The translations under genes and the position numbers were made by a program. Shown piece by piece: positions 34,260 through 45,530 of a stretch of DNA of 64,000 bases. How positions within the stretch are numbered: the stretch's first letter is position 1; each line of letters opens with the position of its first letter. The notes beneath the pieces were generated by a model that was not told the origin of the DNA, did no database searches, and saw nothing but the letters and a program-made list of their open reading frames with translations. This stretch comes from Camellia lanceoleosa (taxonomy: Eukaryota > Streptophyta > Magnoliopsida > Ericales > Theaceae): NCBI GenBank assembly GCA_025200525.1, contig CM045770.1, positions 122,551,429 to 122,615,428 of the forward strand, in the 5' to 3' direction.

Positions 34260-36707
34260 TCAGAATAACCCTCGTATTGACTACCGCTTAACCATGAATT
34301 ATATCTCGATTCTCGCTAAACCGAATCGATAATGATTGATAAGTGAACTGGATGAACTCTTGAAACGGTGAATGGAACTGAAACCGAAATTGAATGAGTT
34401 TATGCGTTATATTGCATATCGATTCTGTTTGCTTGAATGATTATCTGTTGAGTTATGTGTTTAAATTGTTAATTGAAGGCCTTATCGTGACGATTTAGAA
34501 ACCGTTTGAAGTTTTAGACTCGATGGAATATTTACGATTTTATGGTATATTTATCGAAAATTGATTAGGAATGATTAAAGTAGATTAAATATTGATTAAT
34601 GGCCAAGGTTGACCTATTTACTAAAATGCCACTTAGTGGCCACTAACACACACACACTTAGAGACCTTATACATGTTGAATCAAAGCTTCTTCCTCATTT
34701 CATTTGTGCCTTAGCCGACCAAAGAGTTAGAGACAGCGAGAGTTAAGAGAAATAGGGTTCAATTGTTGAATTTGCTAAAGAACTTGTTGAATTGTTAGAG
34801 ACTTGGTATAATTGAGCTTGCTAGACTTGAATTTACACTCTAGGTAAGGGAATCATCTTCTTATTTTAGTGTTTGAGCTTAGTCTTGCATGATTCATGCC
34901 CATTTAGAGAGTTAAGTCATGATTTGCTCATATGTGTTGAATTGAAGATCAATTGTTGCATGCATGGTTGAATTAGTGAAATTGGAGTTGAATTCATGCT
35001 TGAATCATACATGCATGCCCATGTTTTTATCATAGTCCATGTTTTCACTTCATTTTCCAACTATTGAGCTCATTAGAGCAAGATTTGAAGATTGAATTGG
35101 GTTTGAAGCTCATGCATTGCATGTTTTAAACTTGTTCTTGAAAATGGGTTTGAAAATGGATTTAATTGACTCACCTTTGGGGCTTGAATTCGTAAATTGG
35201 CTTTTGAAACTTGTTATACATTGTTTTGGGATGTATTCCCGAAATTTGAGCCCAAGAGGTCGAGAATTGAGTTGAGAATGCTTGGTTTGAGCTAGGAAGG
35301 CAACTGAAATTCCAGATTTGGCTTCTTCGCCGAGCGAAGATTCTCGCCGAGCGACCAACGTTTTCCTCGAGCCCCGCCGGCGAAAGATTGGTGGCTCGGC
35401 GTAAATCGAACATCCAAGATTTCACTGTTTCATCGACCGCTTCGGCGAAGGAGGCTCGCCGAGCGAACCCTTTGATTTTGGAAGCTCGCCGGCGAGCATC
35501 GGCGAGCATCGCGTAAAATTGAGCATCGATTTTTATTGTTTCATCGCATCGCCGGCGAAGGATTTCGCTCGGCGAAGCCTTTTGATTTTGCAACCTCGCT
35601 CGGCGAAGGAATGCTCGCCGGCGAGGCCCCTGTTCAAAGAACTTTTGAAAAGTGCCTTCCAACTGTATTTTTGCATCCTCATCGCATCCTAGGCATTCTT
35701 AGGCCTAGTTTAAAGCATCTTAATGAGGATTTAGACATAGAACCACACCGAGGAATTTAGGGATTTAATTATCATCCTTTCCAAGCCGTAAACTTAGTGT
35801 GTGTTCTATTTGTTAACTGTTTAGGGTTGGCTCTCGGGGACGCGCTCTAGCTACTGGTAGCCCAATCACCGTGAGTAACAGATTGTGTAAAGATATGTTC
35901 AAATGATTATATTTTGAATCTTGAATCTGAATCATTTATTGAACCGATATTGCTTATTGAATGAATGTATGTCATGTATTTGAATCAGACAGGCATCCTT
36001 AGCACCCTGTTATTGGTATTCTGAGCTCTGTCGGTTTCCTTGCGGAACCATCTTGATTGATGGCCATCGTTATTGTTGGGTCTGGTAAGGCCGGTCTGAT
36101 GGACCCTCTTGTTATAGGCTAATGGATGTACCACATATGGTGATTGATTGAAATCTTGATTGGTGAAATCTTGAAGATTGAAATCTTGTATAATGAATTG
36201 ATTTCATTCTCAGAAGGACATTCATTCATAACCTCTTTACACGTTATGTTATTCCTCGGGCTTTAGCTCACTTTTATATATATATATATGTAGGTTCTCA
36301 AAGAACTGCATCGAGCTAGGAGCGTGGGATTGGTCCCGCTTTTGTCAAGCCACTATGTGCCTCATCGCGAGGTTCCGAGACGCCATGCCATGGCTTGGGG
36401 TGTTTTGTTTCCACTTGTCTCCCTCTTGTATTGTACCTTTTGTATAAATTGTTTGGTATCGTTATCGAGGATTGAGTCCGTCTTGAATGTCTGTAAATAA
36501 TTGTATAGAGTGTCTTGTTTTTGAATTTGTATGAATGCATAAAATGTTTTTGACATCTGATTTTCCATTTCGATGGACACTAGTTACTTCTTGTTTGGCT
36601 TCCGCCAGTACATACTCGATTGGTGTATTCGTCTCAGAGGCCTTGGTAATCTCGGATTCTTGGCGATTCTGATGCTAAACCCATAGGGCGGGTTTGGAGT
36701 CGTGACA
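34260..36707 (+). repeat. 3' LTR of the Tekay-type element
   Basis: Starts TCAGAATAACCCTCG, where the 5' LTR has TGTAACAACCCTCG, and ends GGAGTCGTGACA. Landmarks are the same as in the 5' LTR. Long stretches are identical, but the sequence TACTG in the 5' copy repeatedly reads TCTTG here, and CTCGAGCG is often shortened to CCGGCG or TCGGCG. Confidence 0.88.
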
Positions 36708-37108
36708 CGGTATTTGCTCTAACCGATATGATGCCATTGGTGAAGATTTGTTCAAGTTTTTTGTTTCTTTGTGTGGGAGCTGATTTGGTTCGTTATTTTG
36801 GGTCTTCTTCAACTCTGGTTCTGAAGATTTTGGTTCATCTATTTGGTGAGGTCTTTCCTCTTGTTTATTTGTGATTATTTGGAATTCACCTAAGGGTGGT
36901 TTTGTGAGACCATTAGCGTTTCGTTTGTAATCGTTTGGAACTTATTTGGTTGATAGTGGAATCGAATTTCGATCCCGTGGACGTACCTCACATTGAGGGA
37001 ACCACGTAAAAATTCTGGTGTTGCCTTTGATTTAATTTTTCCGCATTAGTTTATATTCCCATTGATTGATTTACTTGTGGGGAATTTTATATTTTCCCTA
37101 ACATGAAG

Positions 37109-37399
37109 TTCTCTAGAAGGTTCTAGAAATTGCTTCTATTCCTTCAATCTTCATTTAAATGAAGGTCTTGCTATAAGAAATTCAATATAATGTGATGAAC
37201 AACTCTCTTAGCCATGAGAGAAAGAGATTGACGAAGACTATATATAGATAGAAACATAACCATAAAGTGGACTTTTACAAGTTTACCCTGATTCTTTTAC
37301 ATTTTTACCATTACCCTTTTATGGTTTTACATGTACACGTAGTTGTCTTGAGAGTGGTTAATAATTCACACACATTTTTACCTTTTACTCTCACCTCCC

Positions 37400-37433
<34 letters not shown>

Positions 37434-38050
37434 TTTTTTTTTTTTCATCCTTAACCCTAACCCTAAGTTTAACCTTAACTGTAACCCTAACCATAACCAC
37501 TAACTTTGGGTGACATTTTTTTCGGCCATTTTAAACTCTGGTAACCCTAGCAATCAACAACCACTCCCTAGCTTAGTCGCCTCCCGCCTGATCGACCCCT
37601 CCCGCCTGATCTACCCCTCACTCTTTCTCTCTCTTGCTGGATTGATCTCACTCTTCTCTCGAAGATGAGGCTGCCGAGGTGTAAGGGCTTGCGAAGTAGA
37701 GATCACTACCTATCTCTAACCACCAGCTCTGGTAACCCTTCGATAATTGCTAGCAACTCCCTAGCCCAACCACTCTTTTCTTTTCGTTGATCTTTTTTTC
37801 AATTAGAGGTTAAGGTGCTACGATATAGAGATCGTAACAATAAGGGAGAGTGGGGGCGGTGGGTCGTTGGAGAAGGAAAGTGATGTGGGGTTTGTAGTGG
37901 ATAAAGAGAAAATGTGAGAGTGAGAAAAGGGTCACTAGAGGAGAAGGATGGGGGAGAGAAGAGGGTCACTGGAGGGAAAATGTGAAGGAAAACGGTTATA
38001 GAGATCATCTTCTCTACAATGGTGAGCTATGGACGGAGCTGATAGGTATG
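37109..38050. other. Sequence between the copia solo LTR and the Tat element
   Basis: Contains a GT microsatellite with poly-T (37,404-37,445), degenerate CCCTAA repeats (37,449-37,498) and a GC-richer stretch (37,560-38,030) with repeated CTCCCGCCTGATC and GGGTCACT phrases. No gene was recognised. Confidence 0.5.
37449..37498. repeat. Degenerate CCCTAA-like repeats
   Basis: TTAACCCTAACCCTAAG and later GTAACCCTAACCATAACC resemble telomere-type repeats, but the unit is CCCTAA rather than the usual plant CCCTAAA and there are only about seven imperfect units. Confidence 0.5.
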
Positions 38051-38055
38051 ATATA

Positions 38056-38595
38056 TGTGAGGATATATTTTTGGGTTGTCCATATGGCCTAAGTGGTTAG
38101 CTGAGGTACCACGTGGGTGGGTCTTGTAATATCGAGACATGATACGATCATATCAGAGTTTGAGATATTCGGTTAAGGGACAAGAGTCCCAAATGATGTT
38201 AGACTACCTGTTTGGGTAAGGATGGACTCTGAGGGAGTTTATTTTAATCTAAATAGGAAGAGTCTTGGATAAGTGATATTCTTGTAAAGAATAGAGTCCT
38301 ATGGAGTAAGACTTCTAGAAGATGAGGGCACTATTCATTATAAAATAAAGGCATCCCTGTAGGTCTAAGGTTTGTTTTACTTTGTGAGTTTTGTGATTGA
38401 GTTGTTATGTTTAAGAGATAAGTTAACTAACTTGATTGTTGGAGTGTCCCCCGAGTAAATGAGCCACCGGTGTTTGTTGTCTTCTTGTGTGCAGGTGTTA
38501 GGCTTGTCTATCTTGCCACGTACTCTTTGGCATTGTTCCCTGAATCTTAGAGATGAGATTTAATTTGGTTGTGAGGTCAAAATTCAACACCTACA
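38056..38595 (+). repeat. 5' LTR of the Tat-type element
   Basis: Begins TGTGAGGATATATTT and ends CAACACCTACA. TATA-like CATTATAAAATAAAGG near 38,337. Similar along its length to 57,261-57,806, with shared blocks such as GATGTTAGACTACCT and GGATGGACTCTGAGGGAG. Confidence 0.88.
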
Positions 38596-38596
38596 A

Positions 38597-38615
38597 TTTG
38601 GCGCTGTCTAGAAGA
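38597..38615 (+). promoter_or_regulatory. Primer-binding-site-like sequence
   Basis: TTTGGCGCTGTCTAGAAG follows the 5' LTR within two bases. TGGCGCxGTCT is the usual beginning of the primer site in Tat-type elements. Confidence 0.6.
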
Positions 38616-38630
38616 GCTTAGTCGGAATAA

Positions 38631-40449
38631 ATGGCCAACGTTGCACACAATGGGCAAAATCTACAGGTTGTTGACGACTTCTATAGTGAGAATGAAGAAC
38701 ATATTAAGCTTGGCATAGGAGCTTTCCAGAATGGTAGAGAAAATCAAGAAGGAGATCTGTAAGCGAACGATGCCACCAGCAGCCGAAATCTAAGGGCAAA
38801 TGATGGCCTGAAAAGAGGCAATGGAAGGGCACAAGATCAGGGCCAAGATAAGTATTACAACGAGAGCGATATCCAAGTTTGTAATGACTAATGTTTACGC
38901 CACGATGTAGAGGTAAAAGATTTGTTCAGCAAAGTGGTAAAGTTGCAGACCATGATAAAGTTTGTGGTACAGACCTAGGTTTTGCATTTGACACCTTCAT
39001 TCCTACCCGTGGTCATCGATGCTAGTGCCCAGAGTGGAGGCTAGTTATCAGCATGACACAATAGGAGACTGCTAAGGGTCTTACCACGACGATCAGTACA
39101 TGTCGGCAAAGGTGAATCTTGAAAGAAAGTACAGTCACAAATTAGAGGATCGAATTAAGTCAACGGGGCGTAAACAAAACCTCAAGAAAATGTTAGATCT
39201 TAACAAATTTAAGAGGCTGAATCCCAGTATGCGAAATAGTACATTGAAGAGCTGAAATTAGTTAATAACAGAGTACCAAGGCGATCTAAGAAGGATCTTC
39301 AGAACCTCCTTCAAAAGAAAAAGAATGCTACCGAGGTAACTTCATCGCATACGTTAAGGTTACCATTCTCTGTGGAGTTAGAGGCGTTTAAAGTACCAAA
39401 GAGATTTACCACACCAAAGTTCCATACGTATGACGGTAAATTAGACCCTAATATCCACATCAAACTCTATCTTACGGCGATGTTGCTATGGAATGGAAAC
39501 AATATGCTTTTATGTAAAGTGTTCCTGGCAACATTGGGGGACATGGCCTCTGATTGATTTCTGAAGTTACCAAAAAAATTGGTGAAAAACTATGACGATT
39601 TGGTCGAGATGTTTGTTGCTCGATTTATTACTAACAGTATTCAATCACTGAGGATTGACTCCTTGCTTGCTTTTAAGATAGACGATGGTAAAAGCTTGAG
39701 GGCTTATGCCAAGAGACATTACGAGGTTTGCAAGTAGATTCCAGGGTATAACCAGGAGCTCATCGTTGTTTCATTCAAGAATGGCTTGAAAAACGATTGC
39801 CCACTTTGGCAATCTTTGGCAACGAATCTCTCGAAATCAATGGAGGATCTAATGGCAAGGATTGAGAAGTATGTAAGGGCGGAAGAGGATAAAGCTAAGT
39901 AAGGAAGTACACCTAAGAATGAGAAAATGAATAGTTCACCTCAGCGGAACCAATTGCCGAGGAAGAATGGGACAGAAACGGAGAGATAATGCTGAAATCT
40001 ATACAAACAATCATCACTATTTTCAAGATTCCCATCTACAGAATTTTGGAGAGGATAAGAAACCAGTCTTACTTCAAACCACCCTAAAAGATTCCAGGGA
40101 AGACCATGGGGAGATTCAGGGATAAGTCCACAATGAGAATGGGCATATAAGAGAGGGATGCTGATTTTTGAGGCAGCATTTAGAAGATCTTATGAGCTAA
40201 GGATATTTGAGAGATCTAGTTGATGAAAAAATGACAAGAGCAGAGAGCAGAGCAGGACAAGTTGGATAGAGCCCTAGCTAGGGCACTACCACGACCCCCA
40301 TCCGCAACACCTTGGGTTGAAGAACCTAGGGTCATTAGTGTGATCCACTCACAGGTGAATGCTAATGAGATTCGAGGGAGACCCAAAGGGTAAATCACTT
40401 ACAACATGTCTATCAGGTGCAATAGAAGAGGCCTCAGATGATTGAACAT
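38631..40449 (+). pseudogene. Tat-type gag
   Basis: ATG at 38,631 opens MANVAHNGQNLQVVDD, but stops appear from about 38,760. The core domain lies at 39,372-39,900: FKVPKRFTTPKFHTYDGKLD, a CKVFLATLGDMASD stretch, LVKNYDDLVEMFVARF, LLAFKIDDGKSLRAYAKR, and EDLMARIEKYVRAEEDKAK, in the order known for Tat-type Gag. At least five in-frame stops are present. Gag would form the particle. This copy is dead. Confidence 0.82.
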
Positions 40450-40545
40450 CAGGGGCCGATGATATCGTTCACTAAAGAAGATTTAGATATTGTCCAGCAA
40501 CCACATAATAACGCACTGGTGGTTATACTATTTGTGAATAGATGT
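40450..40545 (+). pseudogene. Tat-type protease, N-terminal part
   Basis: In frame with PMISFTKEDLDIVQQPHNNA and LVVILFVNR, the conserved lead into the Tat protease. It stops at 40,545, where a chromovirus inserted; the catalytic part follows at 48,873. Confidence 0.75.
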
Positions 40546-42856
40546 TGTCACGACCCAACTTTGGTACCAAGAGGTTATATGTCGTGACTAGTCAATAACC
40601 GAGGTCATCAAAGGCCAATTCAAAATTTAACAAATTAATAACATAGCGGAATAAAATAAAAGGGTACCCAAATATTTATTTTATTTGAAACATACATTGG
40701 AGCTTTTATTTATTTATATTGTTAGAGTTAAACTAAAAATGGCAACGGGCCAGGCTAGGGACGGAGATTACACTCCCTATTCTTAATCCCCAAAGGTATA
40801 AAATTTCCCGTCCCCGCCCTCAATCCTTGGCGGGGAACCCATCACCTCCCCCCCGGGTCCCTGCCCCTTAATGGGGATTAGGTTTCCTCTACCCCAAAAA
40901 ATCCCCGTACAAAAACAACAAAATCATCAACAACAACATCATCCTTGATCTATTTCATTTTCATCAACATTAATATCATCAACAACAACATCATCAAAGT
41001 CAATATTAACAACCAAAATAACTACAATTACACATATACAATAGATCAATTACCAAAAAAAAAAAAAAAAATAGAGATAGATAGAGACACACACACACAC
41101 ACATACATATATATACATACATATATGAGATCTGAGTGTGTATTATCAACACAAATCTAAGATCTCTGTATCTGAGTGTGTGTCATAGAGATAGAGAGAG
41201 ATCTGAGTAAAGAGATTATGCGGTGTGTTAGCGGCGATGGATGATAGAGGAGGAGGATGAGGTCAGAGAGCTAGGTTATCCTCCTCCATTGTCCATCACG
41301 TCATTCTCCTTGTCCGGCTACATTTGTAACTTATGTTCACGTCTGCTTAGATCTGCCATGGCGGAGGGAACCAACGTTGGAGTATGGAGGTTCGGGAACT
41401 CTGGCATCGTGGTAGTAGCAATGGCGCGGAGGAAGAGGCGACGGTGACTGCGTTACTGCAGAGAGAAGAGAGAGAGAGTGAGAGAGAGTGGTATAATAGA
41501 AGGGTATATATATGAATGGATAAAGGGGTATAGTAATTTTAATTCAAGAAAAAAGGGGACAGGGACTGGTCGAGGATAAGGTTGGGGAACGTATCACCGT
41601 TCTTGACCTGAAAATTGTTGGTGATTCATTTTCGAATACCATCCCTAGCCCATCAGGGGTATTTTTCGGGAAAAAGCCATTCTAATCGGGATCGGGAGGC
41701 CAGGTCCTCATCAGGTCGGGTTCAAATTGCCATCTCTAAGTTAGACTATGTTTACAAAGTGCCTTGTGTATACTCCAAGCCTTGGTCCTGCTACTTTCAA
41801 CTTATGAACAAGGGTTCAAACTCCTCCCTAAGCCTCATCACCTGAAAGTGTTTAACAGCTATAAACACATAGCAAAGTGAGAAATATTATACTTAGAGCA
41901 TAAGGATATAAAAGTTTCCATGGATAATTATTTAGGCTAAACAGTGAATAATTTGATTCGAATAAATAAATTATTTTAATTAACAAAAACATAATGCAAA
42001 AATCATATAAGTAAAATAATTATAACCACAATACAAAATAGAACAGAGGGTCACAAAGTGACTAATCAGAGTGTCAATAGTTATTTAAGTTCCCTAAGGC
42101 ATGAGACCGTCAGAGGGTCACTAAAGTGACAATTTAGAGGGCCAATGGTTATTTAAGTCCCCCAAGACATGGGACCTCTGTGGTGGTACTTAAAAAATAC
42201 ATTTTCAAATATCAAATCTCCAAAATCATAAATAGTTTATATTCATTGGTTTCTCTTTTTAGACTAATAGGGTTCGTAAAATAAATGACATGGTTGAAAT
42301 GTTAATATAATTTACAAAGCATGATTTGTATAAAATAATTTATAAAACAATAAAACAATTTATGGTTACTCAAAGTATACTATAACTCACCTTAATATTG
42401 ATCCCTAACTTTTAACTTTCGTCTTCTCCACTAAGCTCCTTTCTTGTTGATTTGCTTTGTTTTTTCTCTGTGCCTTCATTTAACACAAACTCACATATTT
42501 ATAGGTGATTTGGATGCCAAGACTCTGATCACCCACAGTGCCTTACCTTCTCATCCTTAGCATGCTACGCTTTTCCTTATCCTTCTTAATCCACTCAGCA
42601 AAGTTGTCCAATCCACTTAGCAAGGTCATCCAAAACAATGCAAAGGTTTTGGCTAATTGTCCTATTGCCCAAATACTAAACTAATTTCATTACCATCTTT
42701 TGGTAAAACATAATGCCTCCTAATTGTAAATTAAATTACATTTTAGTACATACAAAATATTATTTTCTTTTCTTTTTTATTTTTTTATTTTTATTTAATC
42801 ACGATTAGTTGATATTAACGTTGTATTAAAATTAATTAAATATTTGGGGTGTTACA
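40546..42856 (-). repeat. 3' LTR of the minus-strand chromovirus
   Basis: Runs TGTCACGACCC to GGGGTGTTACA. Without the inserted hAT element it is about 1.3 kb, similar along its length to 47,516-48,872. It is adjacent to a purine tract (minus AGGAGGAGAGAAA, about 42,857-42,870). Confidence 0.85.
40734..41738. mobile_element. hAT-type element, 1,005 bp, within the LTR
   Basis: The flanks AGTTAAAC (40,726-40,733) and AGTTAGAC (41,739-41,746) are an 8-bp duplication with one mismatch. The ends TAAAAATGGCAACGG and the complement of CAAATTGCCATCTCTA are inverted repeats of the TAGAGATGGCAA hAT type. The other LTR (47,690-47,700) lacks it. The interior contains an unusual GC-richer stretch (41,230-41,460) with an open frame of 68 codons ending in an arginine/lysine run, possibly captured sequence. 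No transposase is recognised. Confidence 0.82.
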
Positions 42857-42869
42857 TTTCTCTCCTCCT

Positions 42870-43411
42870 AAATAGAAGTTTGTACCCAAACTAGTCGTAT
42901 CTTGATTTCTAAAAATATGTGGATATCGAGCTTGCATTTGATTCTTAGTTTGCTACATAGCTTTTTCGACATGATAATTTTGCCATAAAACTTTTACAAG
43001 AGGTATAGTCCTGTTTTGGAGAATCTGATCACGACAGTAAGGATCTATACTGGTTGCTCTTCATAAGAGAGATCTCTTTGAACTTCTAAGTCTTTGTGAT
43101 CAATAACATGTTCTGAATCTCGAAGGTATCGCCAAAGCATTGAAACATGAAACACATTGTGAACATTGGACAATTCTGGTGGTAGTGCACGACAATATGC
43201 CATAGAGCCAATCCTTTCTAATATCTGAAATGGTCTGACGTAACGTGGGTTCAATTTTCCTCGCTTCCCAAATCAAATGACTCCTCTTGTTGGTCAAACT
43301 TTCAAGAAAACATGATCTCCTACCTAAAATTCCAAATCTCGTATTCGAGTATCTACATAGCTTTTCTGGCGGCTCTGGGCAATGCGGATTCGCTGTTGGA
43401 TGAGTTGGATT
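42870..43411 (-). pseudogene. Integrase C-terminus and chromodomain-like tail
   Basis: Minus-strand pieces: RIRIAQSRQKSYVDTRIRD near 43,330-43,400, then RPFQILERIGSMAYCRALPP, NVFHVSMLWRYLRD, and TIPLVKVLWQNYHVEKAM followed by QARYPHIF. This is the GPY/F region and chromodomain-like tail of the Tekay clade. The last stop-free residues reach close to the purine tract. Upstream it is separated from the integrase core by the Mutator-like insertion 43,421-44,095. Confidence 0.8.
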
Positions 43412-43420
43412 TTGTCATTT

Positions 43421-44095
43421 CACCACAGGAAATTACACTTTTGGTGACTAAAAAAAATTTAGTCACTAAAAATTGTGGAATTGGTGACCAAAAATTATAT
43501 TAGTCGGCAAAAGTATAAGATTTAGCTACTAATTTTTTTTTAGTCGGGGTATATTGATTATTGGCGAAACAAATCAGAATGAGAGAATAAACTATTGCCG
43601 ACTAAATATTTTAGTCACAAAAAAAACGGCATCCTTCGGCGACTAAGACGTTTGGTCATAAAAAGTAATGAAATGAAAATTAAGAGGCTTTTGGCAACTA
43701 AAAAGTGTAGTCAGTAAAAGTAACATCAAATAAACTATTTGGTCACTAAATGTATTATTATATTACCAACTAAAATGTGTAGTCACAAAATGTATTATAA
43801 TCTGTGACAAAATTTATATTAGCGACTAAAACTTTAGTCTTTAATAGTTGAATTCAGTTTTATGTGAGAACTTTCGGCAACTAATATTTTAGTCGCCAAA
43901 AGATAACTTTTGCCGACTAACCAAAGTTTAGTATCCTAAATGTTCACTTTTGGTAACCAAAAATAGTTTAGTCGCCAATACTATTGCCGATAGCGTATAT
44001 GTGACGACCTTGGCGACTATTGAGTTTCGGCGACCAAAAATGGGGCTTTTGGCAACTAATATTTTAGTCGCCAAATGTGTCATTTCCTATAGTGC
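43421..44095. mobile_element. Mutator-like non-autonomous element in integrase
   Basis: The flanks TTGTCATTT (43,412-43,420) and TTGTCATCT (44,096-44,104) are a 9-bp duplication with one mismatch. The ends CACCACAGGAAATTACAC and the complement of GTCATTTCCTATAGTGC are inverted repeats. The interior is built of many direct and inverted copies of a TTTAGTCGCCAAA-like motif. No protein. The CACTA-like first bases could suggest CACTA, but the 9-bp duplication favours Mutator. Confidence 0.75.
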
Positions 44096-44103
44096 TTGTC
44101 ATC

Positions 44104-45150
44104 TACATAATTTCGGCACCCAATAACTTCCTATCTCCAACCACCGTCCAACATATAGGCGATTGACATTTCCTCTCATATAGTGCTTCATACGGTGCCA
44201 TCCCGATGCTCGTTTGATAACTGCTGTTATAAGTGAATTCCACTAGCGGTAGATGCTTGTCGCAATTACCTTTAAGGTCTAATACGCATACTTGCAACAT
44301 GTCTTCCAACATCTAAATCGTTATTTCGGATTGTCCATTAGTTTGTGGGTGATACACATAGCTAAACTTTAGTGTTGCTCCTAAAGCTGTCTGTAACTTG
44401 TTCTAGAATTGATATAAGAAACAAGGGTCTCGATCTGATACAATTATTACTGGGGTGCCATGCAATCGAATGATCTCCTTGATATATGAAGTGACAATTT
44501 TGTTAAGAGAGTATGTGACTCTAACGGGCAGAAAATGTGCCAACTTCATTAATCAATCTATTATGACCCATATCGCATCGTTCTTTGAGGTTGATTGTGT
44601 TAATTCGATAACAAAATCTATGGTGACATGTTCTTATTTCCATTCAGAAATACAAAATGGTTATAGTAGCTCTGCAGGTCTCTGATGTTCCACTTTAACT
44701 CGTTGACATTCAAAACATTTGGAAACATGGCTTGTTATGTCTCTTTTTATTCCTACCCACCAATAACACTCTTTCAGATCGTGGTACATCTTCATATTCC
44801 CAAGATGAGCTACAAACCTCATACTATAAGCCTTCACCAATATCTTCTTTTTGATCTCTGGAATGTTAAGTACACAAGTTTGATTTTGAAACTTCAGTAT
44901 CCTATTGCATATAGTGAAATCAAAATTAGGCGTACTTCCTTGCTCATCGTATCTTTTCTTCAAAAGTTTGTTATCACATCGATATGCCTTAATCTCACTG
45001 ATTATCGTGGGTTCCATAACTATATTAGTGAGCAATCTATCAATCTTGTGTGGAACCAACTCAAAATCTAGTTTTTCTAATTTTTGCATAAATAGTTTAT
45101 TGTCAGTGAAGATGCCTGCCAAACTTCTAGTAGTGTTCTAAGTCAACGCA
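44104..45150 (-). pseudogene. Chromovirus integrase, zinc finger and core
   Basis: The minus-strand frame 44,661-45,122 carries the zinc finger (HLGNMKMYHDLKECYWW histidines, then CFECQRVKVEHQRP cysteines). Downstream frames show a WVIIDRLMKLAHFLPV-type stretch, VSDRDPCFLYQF, and HPQTNGQSE with the third catalytic residue, then LPLVEFTYNSSYQTSIGMAP. Several frameshifts interrupt it. It would join element DNA to the chromosome. Confidence 0.82.
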
Positions 45151-45530
45151 TCTGCTACCATGTTAGCTTTACCTGGGTGTGATGAATCTTCACATCATAA
45201 TCTTTCATAAATTCTAACCACTGTCGTTGCCTCATGTTTAGTTCCTTTTGTGTAAACAGATACTTAAGACTCTTGTGGTCGGTGTAAATTTTGCACGTTA
45301 CTCTGTAGAGGTAATGATGCCAGATTTTGAGAGCGAAAATTAACACAACTAATTCTAGATCATGAGCTGGGTAATTCTTCTTGTGAGTCTTTAGTTGACG
45401 TGAGGCATACGCAATAACCTTTCCATCTTGCATAAGAACGCAATCCAATCCATTATGTGAGGCATCGCTATAAATTACAAACGCATTCGTCCTAGTAGGG
45501 ATTGCTAATATAGGTGTTGTCACAAGTCTA
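45151..45530 (-). pseudogene. Chromovirus RNase H
   Basis: A 122-codon minus-strand frame with [37 protein letters not shown] and [19 protein letters not shown], the first three catalytic acids of gypsy RNase H. The ADALSRK end lies just beyond in another frame (about 45,130-45,150). Confidence 0.85.

Larger units (their letters stand above)
27119..36707 (+). mobile_element. Tekay-type chromovirus (Ty3/gypsy), two LTRs
   Basis: A 9.6-kb element with two LTRs of about 2.45 kb, a primer-binding site for initiator tRNA-Met, gag, protease, RT, RNase H, integrase, a chromodomain-like C-terminus and a polypurine tract, all in canonical gypsy order on the plus strand. The flanks CGGCG and CGGTA are only a partial 5-bp match. 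It sits inside a solo copia LTR. RT and the integrase C-terminal half are heavily frameshifted, while gag, protease and RNase H are still open. Long LTRs and the chromodomain point to the Tekay/Del clade. Confidence 0.9.
26890..37103 (+). mobile_element. Solo copia LTR, split by a chromovirus
   Basis: The ends TGTTGGGTATACC (26,890) and TTTTCCCTAACA (37,103) are inverted LTR termini flanked by a perfect 5-bp TSD TGAAG (26,885-26,889 and 37,104-37,108). Without the inserted chromovirus (27,119-36,707) it is about 625 bp. The right part carries a copia-like U5 phrase (CCCGTGGACGTACC then CCACGTAAAAATTCTGGTG). There is no internal region, so it is a solo LTR that formed by LTR-LTR recombination. 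Confidence 0.85.

Noticed and set aside
27119..36707. A potentially active autonomous retrotransposon
   Set aside because: RT and integrase are broken in many places and the two LTRs differ at many sites, so it is not functional as sequenced.
37267..37503. 78-codon frame ending in VCVCVCVCVFFFFF
   Set aside because: Driven by the GT/T microsatellite.
43421..43430. Classification as a CACTA transposon
   Set aside because: The CACTA-like end is imperfect on the left (CACCA) and the flanking duplication is 9 bp, not 3 bp.
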